Source: Toxotes chatareus
Lineage: Eukaryota; Chordata; Actinopteri; Toxotidae
DNA: 64,000 nucleotides
NCBI GenBank assembly: GCA_016801885.1
Contig: JAFBJY010001397.1
Span: forward strand, 1 to 64,000
Direction: 5' to 3'
Below, one piece after another: positions 22,555-34,234 of this stretch (its first letter is position 1; the number at the start of each line of letters is the position of its first letter). Under the pieces are notes generated by a model that had not been told where the DNA came from, searched no databases, and saw nothing but the letters and a program-made list of their open reading frames with translations. Both the position numbers and the translations under genes were made by a program.

Positions 22555-22832
22555 CACCCCTATTTTATTTATATTTATTTCATGTTGTCTTGAATGGAAT
22601 GGAAAAACAATGAAGGGGTAGGATGAAGGAAGTGATGTCAGAAAAGGGTTGGGGGAATACAGTGGGAGGGTCTAGGAAGTGATGTCATACAGCGGTGGGG
22701 GGTTCAGTGGATGGAGTTAAGAAGTGATGTCACAAGTGGGCGGGGCTTACGCCACGTGGTGGGCGTTGGGGTGGTCATAAATTAGGGGGTCATAAATCAC
22801 CTTTTTGACATAAGGGTGTACCCTTATTCTCT
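22555..22832 (-). repeat. Polinton-like terminal inverted repeat, polymerase end
   Basis: Inverted partner of 13,961-14,228. It lies in the palindrome spacer, so it exists once; the right-arm element copy lacks it. It carries three copies of a composite aggaagtgatgtca-type motif at 22,627-22,640, 22,674-22,687 and 22,719-22,732 (the last with aagaag). Confidence 0.82.
22627..22732 (+). promoter_or_regulatory. Cluster of ETS/CRE-like composite motifs in the terminal repeat
   Basis: Three near-identical copies of (a)gaagtgatgtca spaced about 45 bp apart. GGAAG is an ETS-type core and TGATGTCA is one base from the CRE palindrome. Variants recur in the other terminus (14,112-14,125; 14,159-14,171) and in the right arm (39,060-39,073). 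Known ETS:CRE composites in vertebrate promoters look like this. A promoter role for the polymerase gene starting near 21,934 is inference. Confidence 0.4.
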
Positions 22833-23302
22833 CATGTGTCTGAGCCAATGTTGGATAAAAATGGACCTGTAAGTAATCAAAGATAGTAACAAACTTTATC
22901 AGATGATGAGTAGTCAGAAAATTCTTGTTAGGTGGAAAAGCTCATTTTTCGTGGCTTCTTGTGCTTGGATTTGTGGAGAAATCCAGATGATTAATGCCCC
23001 TATTCAACATTGGATTTGTTCGTGGCGTTTTAGTATGTATAAAGAGCCTGTTTATAGGGTTTTCTGTTGAGAGTACGAGGCAACCAGCAGCCGCAAGCAT
23101 CTCCACCACGAGGCATTTCATTGTCAAAAGGTCCTAGAAGAGATCTGGTCTGGCTTAACCTCTCTCATTTATCCGACCAAGCCTTTTTCATTTATGTGAG
23201 AGATAGAGAGACTTTGATTTTTAACCATACATTTGTTGAATCGTCTTTACACAGTACACTCAAAACAAAAATCATTTATATCACATTAAATTATCATCAC
23301 CA
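22833..23302. other. Spacer, nothing recognised
   Basis: Sequence outside the Polinton-like terminus. I see no gene, only a short catcaccatcaccac run near 23,295. Confidence 0.5.
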
Positions 23303-23875
23303 TCACCACATCAGGACATTTCTAAAAATGAATTGTGCCTCTTTTACTGAGTAGAGCATGTCTCCATCTGCAACAACCCAGACCTCACAGAAACTGTCCA
23401 TGTCATTGACAGCTTTATAACTAAAAGCTGTCATGAGTCTGGACTTCACCCCTTTTACAAAGACTGTGAGCAGATCTACATCCAGTATGTCTTCCATCTT
23501 CCTCATCCTGCTCACATACACTGCCATCTTAGCTTTTCCCTGTTTAAAACTGACACTCTTCTTCTGGTGGCTGTACTTTATACCACAAATAAAAACATGC
23601 TTTGTGAAAGGTTCACCATACCTACCAAAGATGGCTTCCAACAGAGCAAACAGAGGTGTCAAACGTACACATTCAGAGAAACAATGAAACACTGTCAAAC
23701 ACACTCCCTGACCACAGAAGGGACATACATCCTCCACTGCAGAGTCAAGGACAGAAATAAAAGAGTTCACTGCCACAGTGCCATGCAGGATTCTCCACTG
23801 TAAGTCTGCATGTCCTAAGGGTTGATTGAAGGCAACTGATTTCTTATTTAAAGCTTGAATCAAATCAAGCTTCAA
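23303..23875 (-). pseudogene. L1/Tx1-like LINE ORF2 C-terminal fragment
   Basis: An open stretch of 190 codons. Near the middle it has LQWRILHG and CPFCGQG...VFHCFSEC, the Cys/His zinc-cluster that follows reverse transcriptase in L1/Tx1-type LINEs (zf-RVT-like). The rest is the Lys-rich C-terminal region. Reverse transcriptase and endonuclease are absent, so this is a 5'-truncated or rearranged piece. Its upstream edge runs into the hairpin repeats at 23,813-23,995, which supply the first residues. Confidence 0.75.
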
Positions 23876-23995
23876 ATAAGAATTCCAGTCCTAAGGGTTG
23901 ATTGAAGGCAACTGGACTTCTTATTTGAAGCTTGAATCATATCAAGCTTCAAATAAGAATTCCAGTCCTAAGGGGTTGATTGAAGGCAACTTGAT
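23813..23995. repeat. 2.4 x 76-bp tandem repeat, each unit a hairpin
   Basis: Units at 23,813-23,888 and 23,889-23,965, then a partial unit from 23,966. Each complete unit contains an inverted repeat around a 6-nt loop. In unit 2 it is perfect, 18 nt (ttcttatttgaagcttga at 23,918-23,935 with 23,942-23,959). In unit 1 one position mismatches. Confidence 0.92.
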
Positions 23996-25519
23996 TTCAT
24001 GTACAGATGTTGTGATGATGTCATGTACAGTATTTCAGAAATCATGGATCTCCATTTGAGAACCTCTGCTGCGCTCTTACTCCTAACAATCACCATCAAA
24101 GCCATAAATACAAGATGTCCCAAAGGTAAAAAGTGAAGCATGAAAACAAAACCTGAGCAGCTCATTAGTTACACTTCACTTACACTGGAGATCCTGCATC
24201 AGAGCATGGAGCATCTCTAAGTGAAGAGAACAAACTGTCCATACAGAAACAGATACATGTATTAAACCAATATATTCTAAGACACGTTCAGATGGACTGA
24301 AGTGGTCCAACATGTCTGAATCTCTTTAACACGAGCTGTATGTGGATTTGTTCAGTTACTCAAATCAACACAAGGATAAAGTAACAAAAACAGAATAAAT
24401 GGCTCATGAATTTTAAATGTTGCTTCACATTAATCAGTCACAGCTCGGCTCAACAGCCAGTGAGCAGCAGATGTGTGGTGCCTTCTGTTTATGAACTAGA
24501 GTACAACTATGACACGTGCTCATGTTCACACACAGTGTCAAAGGTTATGTATGTAACCACTGTTCATACAAACATTAGTCAACTATAACTGATCACATGA
24601 TCAAATGTTAGATTGACTTTATGAGTAGTTTCATCATGTTGAGAATATTACAGTCAGTCAAACATTTGGCTAAGTGGGATTAGATGATACCATGAATGTA
24701 GCAGGTTGGAATTAGACTGGTGTTAAACAATATGAGCCAATGAACACAAGTGGTTTGTGTTTTGAATGATTTCATTATTTACTTGTGCCGAGCAAATGAG
24801 GACTGATTGGAAACATCCACTCTGAGGAAACATTTCAGTGCAGGCAGAGGTCAAGTTCCTCTGATAGGCAGTGAAAACGGAGCTCAGTGAGGTTTGATCT
24901 CCAGCAGCTGTGGATGCAGCACAAGCTGAACAAGTTTAATAGACTGGCTTTGTAATGTTTCTGTGCAAATGCATCACAAATGAAGAAACAGTCAGAAGAG
25001 TGAATGATGAATGAAGGGATGTTACGCTGCCTTTTCATCGTTACCAGTTACAATAACTAGGTAGAAAAAATCATTGAACTCACTGTGCTGCTCAAAGGCT
25101 ACTAACAATTACCAGCAACTATTAAGGTGGAATGTTTTCTTGCATGTTACTCAGTGCATGAGTTGATGTTGTGAACCAATCAATACACCTTAAATGTCGA
25201 TATGACAAATATGAGCATTGGATTTATTGGCTCTCTCACAAGACTTTAGTAATGATTGTGTGATAAATATACAGTAATGAACATAATGTATGTAACTTTC
25301 AACTGGATCATGCAAACTGCAGATGTTGTGTGTTTTCACTTGGGAAACACCTTTGGTAAACAGGTAAACCTGAGTGATCATGTGTCCTTTTCCCAAAGCT
25401 CATTACAGCTCCACTGAATCATCTGCAGATGAACTGTTTGATTTAAAAGCAGAGAAGAAAACTCAGACAGCACAAGTACAAAGCAGGATAATGGATGATT
25501 TCTTCATTTATCTTTTTTC
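23996..25519. other. Spacer, nothing recognised
   Basis: About 1.5 kb of unique-looking AT-rich DNA with no gene, RNA or element that I recognise. Short open frames have no motif. Confidence 0.5.
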
Positions 25520-25865
25520 AGTGGTGTAAGGATAATAACCTCTTCCTCAATGTGGGGGAGACCAAAGAGATGGTTATCGATTTCAGAAGAAGGCCTTCAC
25601 AGCATCCCCACTGACCATCGACGGTGCTGCAGTCGAGAGGGTGAGCAGCACCAATTCCTGGGGGTGCACATCTCTGAGGACTTCTCCTGGTCAATAAACA
25701 CAACACAGCTGGACAAGAAAGCTCAAAAACGCCTCTACATCCTCCTCAAACTGAGAAGAGCCCATGTCCCACCTCCCTTCATGTGATCTTTATACCGGGT
25801 CACCGTTGAGAGCATCATGGTGCATCACTGTGTGATATATTTTTTCGGGTAAAGCAATTTGCAGT

Positions 25866-25910
<45 letters not shown>

Positions 25911-26095
25911 CATGTATTTCTTACACCCTTTACATTTATATTGTAGTAAAGTTTATTTAGCTGGTTTTGTTTAAATTGTTTAATTTATTTATTATTGTAT
26001 GCACATTGCAGAGAGAGAGAAACATTTCGATTCTCCTGTATGTTTGACATACAGTGAAATTGACAATAAAAAGCCTTTGAATCCTTGAATCCTAT
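25520..26095 (+). mobile_element. LINE 3' end (Rex1/CR1-like reverse transcriptase tail)
   Basis: The translated plus strand gives WCKDNNLFLNVGETKEMVIDF, a frameshift, then FLGVHISEDFSWSINTTQLDKKAQKRLY and LRRAHVPPPFM, the C-terminal reverse-transcriptase region of jockey/CR1/Rex-like LINEs. A 3' region with a TA microsatellite follows, then aataaaaagcctttgaatccttgaatcc, a short tandem 3' end. 5'-truncated and frameshifted near 25,613. Confidence 0.75.
25869..25906. repeat. (TA)n microsatellite
   Basis: Uninterrupted TA run of about 38 bp inside the LINE 3' region. Confidence 0.95.
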
Positions 26096-26828
26096 ATGTG
26101 GAGATACTGAAGCCTCCGTAATGTTTGATGCCTGAACAGAGGATATTTTCTTTTTATTTCCCCTCCTGGGTTGACTTTCATGAAGCCTCTCAGCTGGCCT
26201 TATTGTACCTTATTGTTTTGTGCAGGTGATGATCACTCACAGAGTCAAATAAGTAGCAGGGTGAATGATCCACACAACAGAGACTTGGTCTGAGCTCAGT
26301 TCAGGTCTCAGAGGCAAATGCTGGCTCCTGATCCACAGGAATAATCACTAAATATAACTTTGTCACTGTGTTTAAGACGTCACAGGTAAATCTTTGTATT
26401 TCTGGCCTTCAACTAAATTTTGGATGTAAGTGGGAAAATGTTCAGCTCAGGTTGTGACAGTTGGTCTGTAAAGCTCTGATGAGCCAGTGTTTACACTGTG
26501 ATAAAAGCAGATGTCATTTGGGGCAGTTCATTTCTCTCTGTCTCTGACGATGCTGGGATTGAAAACAACACTTTGCTTATTCTTGGATCAAAGACAAAAT
26601 AATTGAGGGAGAAGATGAAGAAACAATGTAACTACAGAAAGCAAGAGTTCAACAAAACAGCATCAGGAAACGAAGGAGAGAAACAGGAAACACATCTGTA
26701 ACCTACACATCTGTCCTCAATGACTCTGCATCAGTTTGTCTCAGGATGGACAATCCTGAGACACCACTCCTCCTGTCATCAGGCATCTCATCTTAAAAGA
26801 ACCTGCTACAGTCAATGTCAGTCTATTT
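26096..26828. other. Spacer, nothing recognised
   Basis: Noncoding DNA between two LINE pieces, with no motif that I can name. Confidence 0.5.
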
Positions 26829-29548
26829 ATTCAATTCAATTCAATTCAATTCAATTTTATTTATATAGCGCCTTCCACAATCAAAATTGTCTCAAAGCGC
26901 TTTACAGAGACCCAGAGCCTGACCCCAGAGCAAGCACTTAAGGCGACAGTGGCAAGAAAAAACTCCCTTTTAACAGGAAGAAACCTTGAGCAGAACCTGG
27001 CTCAGATGGGGGACCCTCCTGCCGATGGCCGGGCTGGGTGAAAGGAGGAAAAGGAGGAAGATAGGACAGCTAGGAATGGAGGAGAGGGGGAGAAAGACAT
27101 GCAGCATAATACAGACAATGTGGGTCAGTATTTACATTACAGTTAGTGAACAGTTATTGGATAATGTGTGCTCAGCAGATTAGAATTATGAAACAGAGCA
27201 CGGAGGCAAAAAGCTGTCATGACTGGTAATTATTTACATTACAGTTTGCAAAGAATATTAATCAAATATTTATCTGTAGCAGAACGGAACATTAAACATG
27301 TTAGAAATAGATCATTATAAACAATAAACAGCAGCAGGTGGGTGGAGCCAGGACCATAGGACATGCAGCTCCGGAGCCAGAGGTACCTGCAGTAAGGTAC
27401 AGAGAAAGAGAGACCAGAGAGAAACAAACACAGGACTACGGGACAGAGAGGACACAGAGTTAATGACATGTAATAAAGGCTAATAGATTTGAGAGTGGGT
27501 CTGAGGAGAGAAAGAGAAAGAAGAAGAAGTGCGCAGTAAATCATGGGATGTCCCCAGCAGCCTAGGCCTATAGCAGCATAACTAGGGGATGATTCAGTTG
27601 CCTGAGCCAGCCCTACTAAGGGCTATATCCTTAACTGTAACAGTGTCTATAGAGATAATTGTGACTAACTATAAGTTTAATAAATAACTAGGACTGTAAC
27701 TACAACTAATTATAAGCTTCATCAAACAAGAAGGTTTTAAGCTTCGTTTTAAAATTAGAGAGGGTGTCTGCTTCCCGAACCCAAACTGGCAGTTGGTTCC
27801 ATAGGAGAGGGGCCTGATAGCTAAAGGCTCGGCCTCCCATTCTACTTTTAGAGATTTTGGGAACCATAAGCAAACCTGCATTCTGGGAACGAAGCAATCT
27901 GTTAGGATGATATGGTACTATCAGCTCTTTGAGATATGAAGGAGCCTGGCCATTGAGGGCCTTATATGTAAGGAGAAGGATTTTAAAATCAATTCTGGAT
28001 TTTACAGGAAGCCAATGAAGAGAAGTTAGTACAGGAGTAATGTGATCTCTCTTGCTAATTCCAGTCAGTACTCTCGCTGCAGCATTTTGGATCAGCTGGA
28101 TGCTTTTAGATAGTTAACTGGACATCCTGATAATAGGGAATTACAGTAGTCCAGCCTAGAAGTAACAAAAGCATGGACTAATTTTTCAGCATCACTCTGC
28201 GACAGAATGTTCGTAATCTTACTGATATTGCGCAGGTGAAAGAAGGCGGTCCTAGAGACTTGTTTTATATGTGAGTTAAAGGACAGATCCTGATCAAAAA
28301 TAACTCCAAGGTTCCTCACAGTCGTACTGGAGGCTAAATTAATGCCATCCAGAGTAACTATATGATTAGATAAACTGTTTCTGAGGTGTTTGGGACCAAA
28401 CAAAATAACCTCAGTTTTGTCTGAATTCAGAAGAAGAAAGTTACAGGTCATCCAGGCTTTTATGTCTTTAAGACATGCCTGAAGTATGGTTAACTGATCT
28501 GTTTCGTCTGGTTTCATAGATAAATATAGCTGGGTATCATCCGCATAGCAATGGAAATTTATTCCATGCTTCCTGATAATATTGCCTAGGGAAGCATGTA
28601 TAAGGTGAACAGTATCGGTCCAAGCACAGAACCCTGTGGAACTCCATGACTTACTCTGGTATATATGGAGGGATCATCATTAACATGGACAAACTGGTAT
28701 CTATCTGATAGATATGATTTAAACCAGCCTAGTGCTGTTCCTTTAATCCCAATAACATGTTCCAATCTATCCAATAGGATATTATGATCAATGGTGTCAA
28801 ATGCAGCACTAAGATCTAGCAGGACAAGTATAGAGACGAGTCCATTATCTGATGCTATAAGAAGGTCGTTGGTAACTTTCACCAGTGCTGTCTCTGTGCT
28901 ATGATGAACTCTAAATCCTGACTGAAAAACTTCAAACAAACCGTTCCTGTGTAGATGGTCGCACAACTGAGTTGCAACAGCCTTTTCAAGAATTTTAGAA
29001 TTAAAGGGAGATTGGATATAGGTCTATAGTTTGCCAAAATGTCAGAGTCCAGAGAAGGCTTTTTAAGTAAAGGTTTGATAACTGCAACCTTAAAAGCCTG
29101 TGGGACATATCCTGTAACCAACGAGAGATTTATCTGATCTAATATGTGAGTGCCAATCAAAGGCAACACATCTTTAAGAAGTCTGGTCGGGATAGGATCC
29201 AAAAGACATGTTGATGATTTAGATTTAGAAACTATTGAAGTCAATTCAGCTAGATCTATGGGAGAGAAACAGTCTAACGACAAATCAGGACTGGCAGACA
29301 TTTCTAAAGATGCTGTTCTAGACATACCTACATCATTAACAGTTGTAGGCAGGATGAGATGGATTCTGTCTCTAATGTCTACTATTTTGCTGCTAAAGAA
29401 GCTCATAAAGTCATTACTAGTGAGAGCTAGAGGGATGGATGGTACAACAGAGCTATGGCTCTTTGTCAGCCTGGCTACAGTGCTATACTGAACAGTTTTT
29501 ATCCCAAAGCTTAACTGAGGCTGCAGAGGCTCATTTTGTGTTGAGACG
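26829..29548 (-). mobile_element. L2-like LINE, longest copy (5'-truncated, broken)
   Basis: Read on the minus strand: a linker-like region with TSIVSKSKSSTCLLDPIPTR (29,553-28,879), then reverse transcriptase with LDLSAAFDTIDH, GVPQGSVLGPILF and YADDTQLYLS, then the C-terminal region (RLDYCNSLLSG; LLRSQNAGLL). A noncoding 3' part follows, ending ctatataaataaa and an (attga)n tail at 26,829-26,850. The endonuclease is missing. Frameshifts lie near 28,960 and 28,590 and around 28,090. The piece is 2.7 kb. The motif set fits the L2/CR1 group of fish LINEs; clade assignment is by resemblance. Confidence 0.88.
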
Positions 29549-30155
29549 TCCACACACGTTCATTCATTCATCATTCATCAGGCTGGTGAAGTTGTGCCAA
29601 TGACAGCAACAATCAAATAAATATCTACTGCAGTGAGCTGCAGATAGATGGAGACATACTTCAGCTTTACATCGGTCTCTCGACAGTAAACAGGCGTCTT
29701 TTGGATCTGGATCAGCACCATGGACAGAGACAGTGCAGCACCAAAGCACAGACATGGTTCGATTCTGATGGTTTCACTAAAGACACTGTTTGAATCACAC
29801 GAGTGAAACCACAAGAACAAAGTGGTTGTATCTCCAAACACAGCTGATATTTTGGTTCATGTATGTGCAGCAGAAAAAGAGCAGAGTAAACAGCTAAAGA
29901 CAGAGTTAGAACTGAGCAGGCTGATGAGTGTAGAGTTGTGTGTTCAACTTGCTGCAACATTCACATTTCTACATTCAAAACTTATAAAAAACGATTTGCT
30001 AAAAGTACAAAGTAAATGAAAAGTGATGGGAAATAATGTCACACACCTGTTTAACCCTTGTGCCCCCCTCAAATTTAATAACATTGGAACTCCTCGTGGC
30101 CAAAACTGTACACGGAGAAAAACTGCTATTAAATCATCATACATCAATATTTTCA

Positions 30156-30191
<36 letters not shown>

Positions 30192-30439
30192 TTATAAATC
30201 TCTTAAAAAAACTTCAGACCTGTTCAAAACTACCAAACATTCAATCATTTTCAGGATTTTAACCCTTTAAATTCCAGATTAATTACTTGAATTATTAATT
30301 AGTTATTATAAAAAAACACAAAAAATGAATTATTTTCCATAAAATAAATAGTAGAGGGATGGGACTTTGCTGGCGATTAGAGTCTTGCATATGTCAAAGA
30401 TTAACAACAAAATTGATTTGATTGCATTAGTATTGTTTC
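29549..30439. other. Spacer, noncoding, with (AT)n at 30,156-30,182
   Basis: No gene. A ttaacccttgtg stretch at about 30,051 resembles the start of the piggyBac element at 61,704, but no matching second end is visible. The (AT)n/poly-T stretch is at 30,156-30,192. Confidence 0.5.
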
Positions 30440-30472
30440 TACCGTGCTCAAACTTTGAAATGAATGCCGGCA

Positions 30473-30485
30473 AGGAAGTGACGTA
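30473..30485 (+). promoter_or_regulatory. ETS/CRE-like motif in a polymerase-gene intron
   Basis: aggaagtgacgta, an ETS core joined to a CRE half, sits in GC-richer DNA just inside the palindrome edge. The left copy has a damaged version (aggaagtgagg, minus strand near 21,222). It could serve as an internal promoter for the truncated right-arm polymerase copy. This is only a motif match. Confidence 0.3.
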
Positions 30486-31914
30486 GGGCAAGGGGGGGTG
30501 TGCCGCTTAGAATCTTCCGCTAATGTTTAGAGAGCAGCGCCGCCCTAGAGGCCGGCAGAGTACTGTGTAACTTAATGAGAATACATTTAAAGAGTAATTC
30601 CTGCGTATATATTTTAAAAAGTAAATGAATTCAAATAATGATTCAATTACTTGTGTGTGCATGCATGTCCACAGAATTTCGACCTTCCTCTTAGGATTTA
30701 CCTCTTTAAAACATCCGTTCTATGAGTTTTAAATAATATGATTATCTGTGCGTATGTTTACAGAGCCTCAACCAGAAGTTGATACATCGGACAAACAGGT
30801 GACGATCTGGGAACCTGTGCAATTTAGAAGAGGATTTCAGTCTCACGGCTCCCCTAGCTCACCCGTCAGCGATGTCCATGCTGCTTCCCCGGTACCCTCA
30901 TTATCATCATCAGAGACAGACTCTGTTCCAGAGCATCGAGGGGGAAATTTTAGAATCCCCACCGATTCCTCCCCTCCATCCACTTCCAGAACGATGACCT
31001 GCGACCGATTTAACAATGTGGAAATAAGATGTGCCTTCGCCGTCCCTCCCCCCGAAAATGTACCCGATCTTGCACAATTTTACATAGACGTTATGAGCAT
31101 CCTCCGAGATCTGTCTGAGGAGGCAAAATCAAATGCTAGGCGAAGTGATGTGATCCAGTTACAGTTCAAAGGAGAAAACGTACATCAACACGTCTCCGTG
31201 ACCGCTGACGAAAGCAGGGATGGCATCCTTCCTGCGTTTGAGGGTCTGCTAGAAAGGTTAGTACAATCCAATGCAGATATCGCTTCAGACAATAACCTGG
31301 AATTAATCATCCACGTGGTGAGAAATCCCAGCAGGGGTGTCAAACGAAAACTTCACAAAACTTTAGACTGTGAAATCATCCGAAAGAAGAAATGTCATCT
31401 GTATGTGGCATACAATAGTGATGATCGTCTCTGCTTCGCCATCTGCCTAGCTTACATCACAAACCCCAGGGGCACTGTCAACGAGGCTGTTGAACGAGGG
31501 AGAGAGTTGCAGTATCTTGCAGGTCTGAGCGAACAAACTTCCATGACCTTTAGAGATGTTGGAAAATTTGAAAATATTCTCAGACGTAAAATTGTGGTCT
31601 TTCACAGGACTACAGACAAGCGTCCTCTCTCTCATTTTGAGACCGACTTTTCAGATCGTTCAAATCCTCTGTTTTTACTTTTATTTCAAAATCATTACTA
31701 CGGCATAGTGATGGGACGAGCGACACTGGTGCATCAGCACTGTGCCGAGAGCTCAAGAGGGAAACCTCGTATCGGTGCGTGTATTGCTTTAAGAAAGAAT
31801 CACGTGACCGATACAGGAACTGTATCGTTTGGATGTGCCGCGCCAAAGTGTGTTTATCAGGAAACAAACTGTATCAACATGTCGTGGGTTTGTCGGATGG
31901 AGTTTTGCTTGATC

Positions 31915-34234
31915 ATGGATCGTTCTAGGAAGTTTTCCCCGGTGTGGAATAATTTTGATCTCGTGACGCCAAACAAGGTAAATCTTTTTCTCCTTTATAT
32001 ACTATTTTTTACGGTGGCGCATTGCACTCACTTTATCAGTTTATCAAGTGAATGACCTGTGATACATATGATAGTCAGTTAAAGAGCCTTAGAGTTGCTT
32101 TATTCATGTTATCATGTAATTATGAGATCCTGATCTCGTAATCATGAGAGGGTGTCTATTTTTTTAACAAGTGAATGCAATGTTCTGGTAAGAGGTTTGA
32201 ATTGTTTTCAGATAAATTAACTTTTTATGTTATTGTAGGTGAAGTGTCAGCTCTGCTCTACAGAGCTATCTTATATCAATAAGAGCACTTCATCAATGCT
32301 GAGGCATTATAGAGCTCGGCATGGCAATGAAGAATTGGCAGATACTCGTGAGAGTACCCCAGGTATGTTGAAAGTCTCTCTAAAAATTGTGCTAAAAAAA
32401 AACATGCATGCAAACAGACAGGTTCCAGGCCTGGTATCGAACCTCCAACCCTCTTGCTGTGTGAGGCGACAGTGCTAACCACTACACCACCACGTCGTCT
32501 TATGTCTATTTGATATTGTTTGTAAAAATTACAGTCCTTTTATTAAGCTTTTGACAAAATAGTTCCTTTTGGCTTGCAGTTCCTAACAAGCAAGCAGTGG
32601 ATGAGGCAGTGGTCAATATGATCATCAAAGACTGTCAGCCACTCAGCTTTGTTGAAAATGAGGGATTCAGGGAGCTCCTGAAGCTTATTCTACCCTCGTA
32701 TGCTCTACCAAGCAGGAAGGTATGTTTAAGAATTTTTATTATATGTTTGTACTAACTATATAACTATATTTTATTGGTGTAACAGTATTTGTATGGTTAT
32801 TTTCAGACCATCAAGGACTTGGTGAGCCAGAGATATGAGGACTTTAACAGCTGATATGTGGACGTCTATGAATATGGAGGCATATCTAGCTGTTACTGGC
32901 CACTATGTGGACAAAGAAAGCCATGAACTCCATTCATCAGTCTTGGCAGTGCAGCATTTTCCTTAGAAACACACTGCAGAAAACATTGCCATGGTTAAAA
33001 GGAGCCTCATGGAGGAGTGGGGCATAGCAGGAAAGGTCAGGTGTCTTGTCACTGATGCAGCAGCAAACATGACTGCATGTGCTCGAATGCTGCAAATACG
33101 GCATACCATTTGTATAGCCCATTCCCTGAATTTAATTGTGAGAAAATCATGTGATCAAATCCCAACAATAACTGAAATACGCAACAAAACACGACACATT
33201 GTGACATACTTTTTCGATCGAAGCGTGACTGCTAAAGAGAAGCTCACTCAAATACAGCAACAGCTGGGAACACCGGGCCATAAATTAATAAACGAGGTGC
33301 CAACACGATGGAACAGTACCTACCAAATGTTTGAAAGAATGACTGAGCAGAAGGAGGCAGTCTGGGTGTCACTGGCCTCATTAAAACCTGACATCACTCC
33401 ACTGACTCCAGAAGAATGTCAGATCATTGAAGAGATGCTCAGGGTTCTTGCTCCTTTTGACCAAGCTACAAGAGAACTGTCTGAGGAAAAAAAGGGTCTC
33501 TGGGTCTAAGGTCATTCCCATGATGAGAATGCTCCACATTGAGCTTCAACGTCAGGCCACAACAGTGACAAAAACAGCTGCTCAGCAACTGGCTGAAAAC
33601 CTGAGGAAGCGGCTAACTGACGCTATTTGCGGCATGGAATCTCTCAGTGTGATGACTCTGGCAACTCTGTTAGATCCCAGATTTAAAAAGAATGGATTTG
33701 TTAGTCAGCAAAAGGCAAGTGAAGCGGTGAAGAGACTGCAGTCAGAATGTGCAGAAGAAATGAGGAGCCAAGAGCCTGACCCAAGAGAAGAAGAGCCTAG
33801 CTCTTCACATGGGTCAGAACCCAGTTCAGGTATGAAAATACATTTCTGTGGCACTTATATGATATGATATATCATGTGATAATAAAATAATGAATAACTA
33901 TTTTTTAGGGCACAATCTCTGGAAAACTTTAGATATGGAGGTTGCAGAGACCCAGAAGACGAGGAACGCAACAGCTGACTCCATTATTGAAGTCCAACGC
34001 TAACTGGCAGAAACAAACACACCCAGAAACCAAGATCCTTTGCAATATTGGAAATGGAACCAGAAAATATACCCACATCTTCATCAACTTGCACTTAAAA
34101 CTCTCTGCTCACCATCATCGTCTGTACCATGCGAAAGAGTATTTTCCAAGGCTGGGGAGCTGGTGTGTAAGAGGAGAAATCGCCTTGGAGCAAAGACACT
34201 CCAAAAACTTTTGTTTCTCAATAAAAATTCATGA
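31915..34234 (+). pseudogene. hAT transposase of hAT-2 (BED finger, hATC), broken
   Basis: Exon 1 at 31,915-31,977 starts MDRSRKFSPVWNNF and ends at a gtaaat donor. Exon 2 starts at 32,239 after ttgtag and completes the BED finger (KVKCQLCSTEL ... MLRHYRARH). Exon 3 spans about 32,579-32,719. The catalytic part starts near 32,808 but has a deletion/frameshift at about 32,840 before TADMWTS. It continues CLVTDAAANMTACAR, RWNSTYQMFE and a frameshift near 33,490. The last exon, after ttttttag at 33,908, has an in-frame TAA near 34,001 and then the dimerisation tail (SSVPCERVFSKAG, KRRNRLGAK) ending at 34,234. Similar in architecture to hAT-1 but clearly diverged. Transposition-incompetent. Confidence 0.88.
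32401..32500 (-). repeat. tRNA-derived SINE head inside a hAT-2 intron
   Basis: On the minus strand: A-box tggtgtagtggttagcac (32,472-32,489) and B-box ggttcgataccagg (32,430-32,443), with gtcgcctcacacagcaagaggg between. This is the layout of common fish tRNA-derived SINEs. It lies in the intron between exons 2 and 3, in opposite orientation to the transposase. Confidence 0.7.

Larger units (their letters stand above)
13961..22832 (-). mobile_element. Polinton/Maverick-like element, internally deleted
   Basis: About 8.9 kb bounded by inverted repeats: 13,961 reads agagtaagagtacaccc inwards, and 22,832 reads agagaataagggtacaccc on the opposite strand. Similarity continues for about 270 bp on each side. 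Genes run on the minus strand: family B DNA polymerase (exonuclease plus palm motifs), an A32/FtsK-like ATPase with GPNTCGKT, and two small basic genes. This set with long terminal inverted repeats matches Polinton/adintovirus-type elements. Integrase, capsid, penton and protease genes were not found, and the length is below the usual 15-20 kb. Flanking 6-mers cataag and catgtg agree at 4 of 6 positions, a possible decayed target duplication. All genes are broken. Confidence 0.8.

Noticed and set aside
30051..30275. piggyBac-derived MITE starting ttaacccttgtg
   Set aside because: No inverted second end or second TTAA with matching terminus was found.
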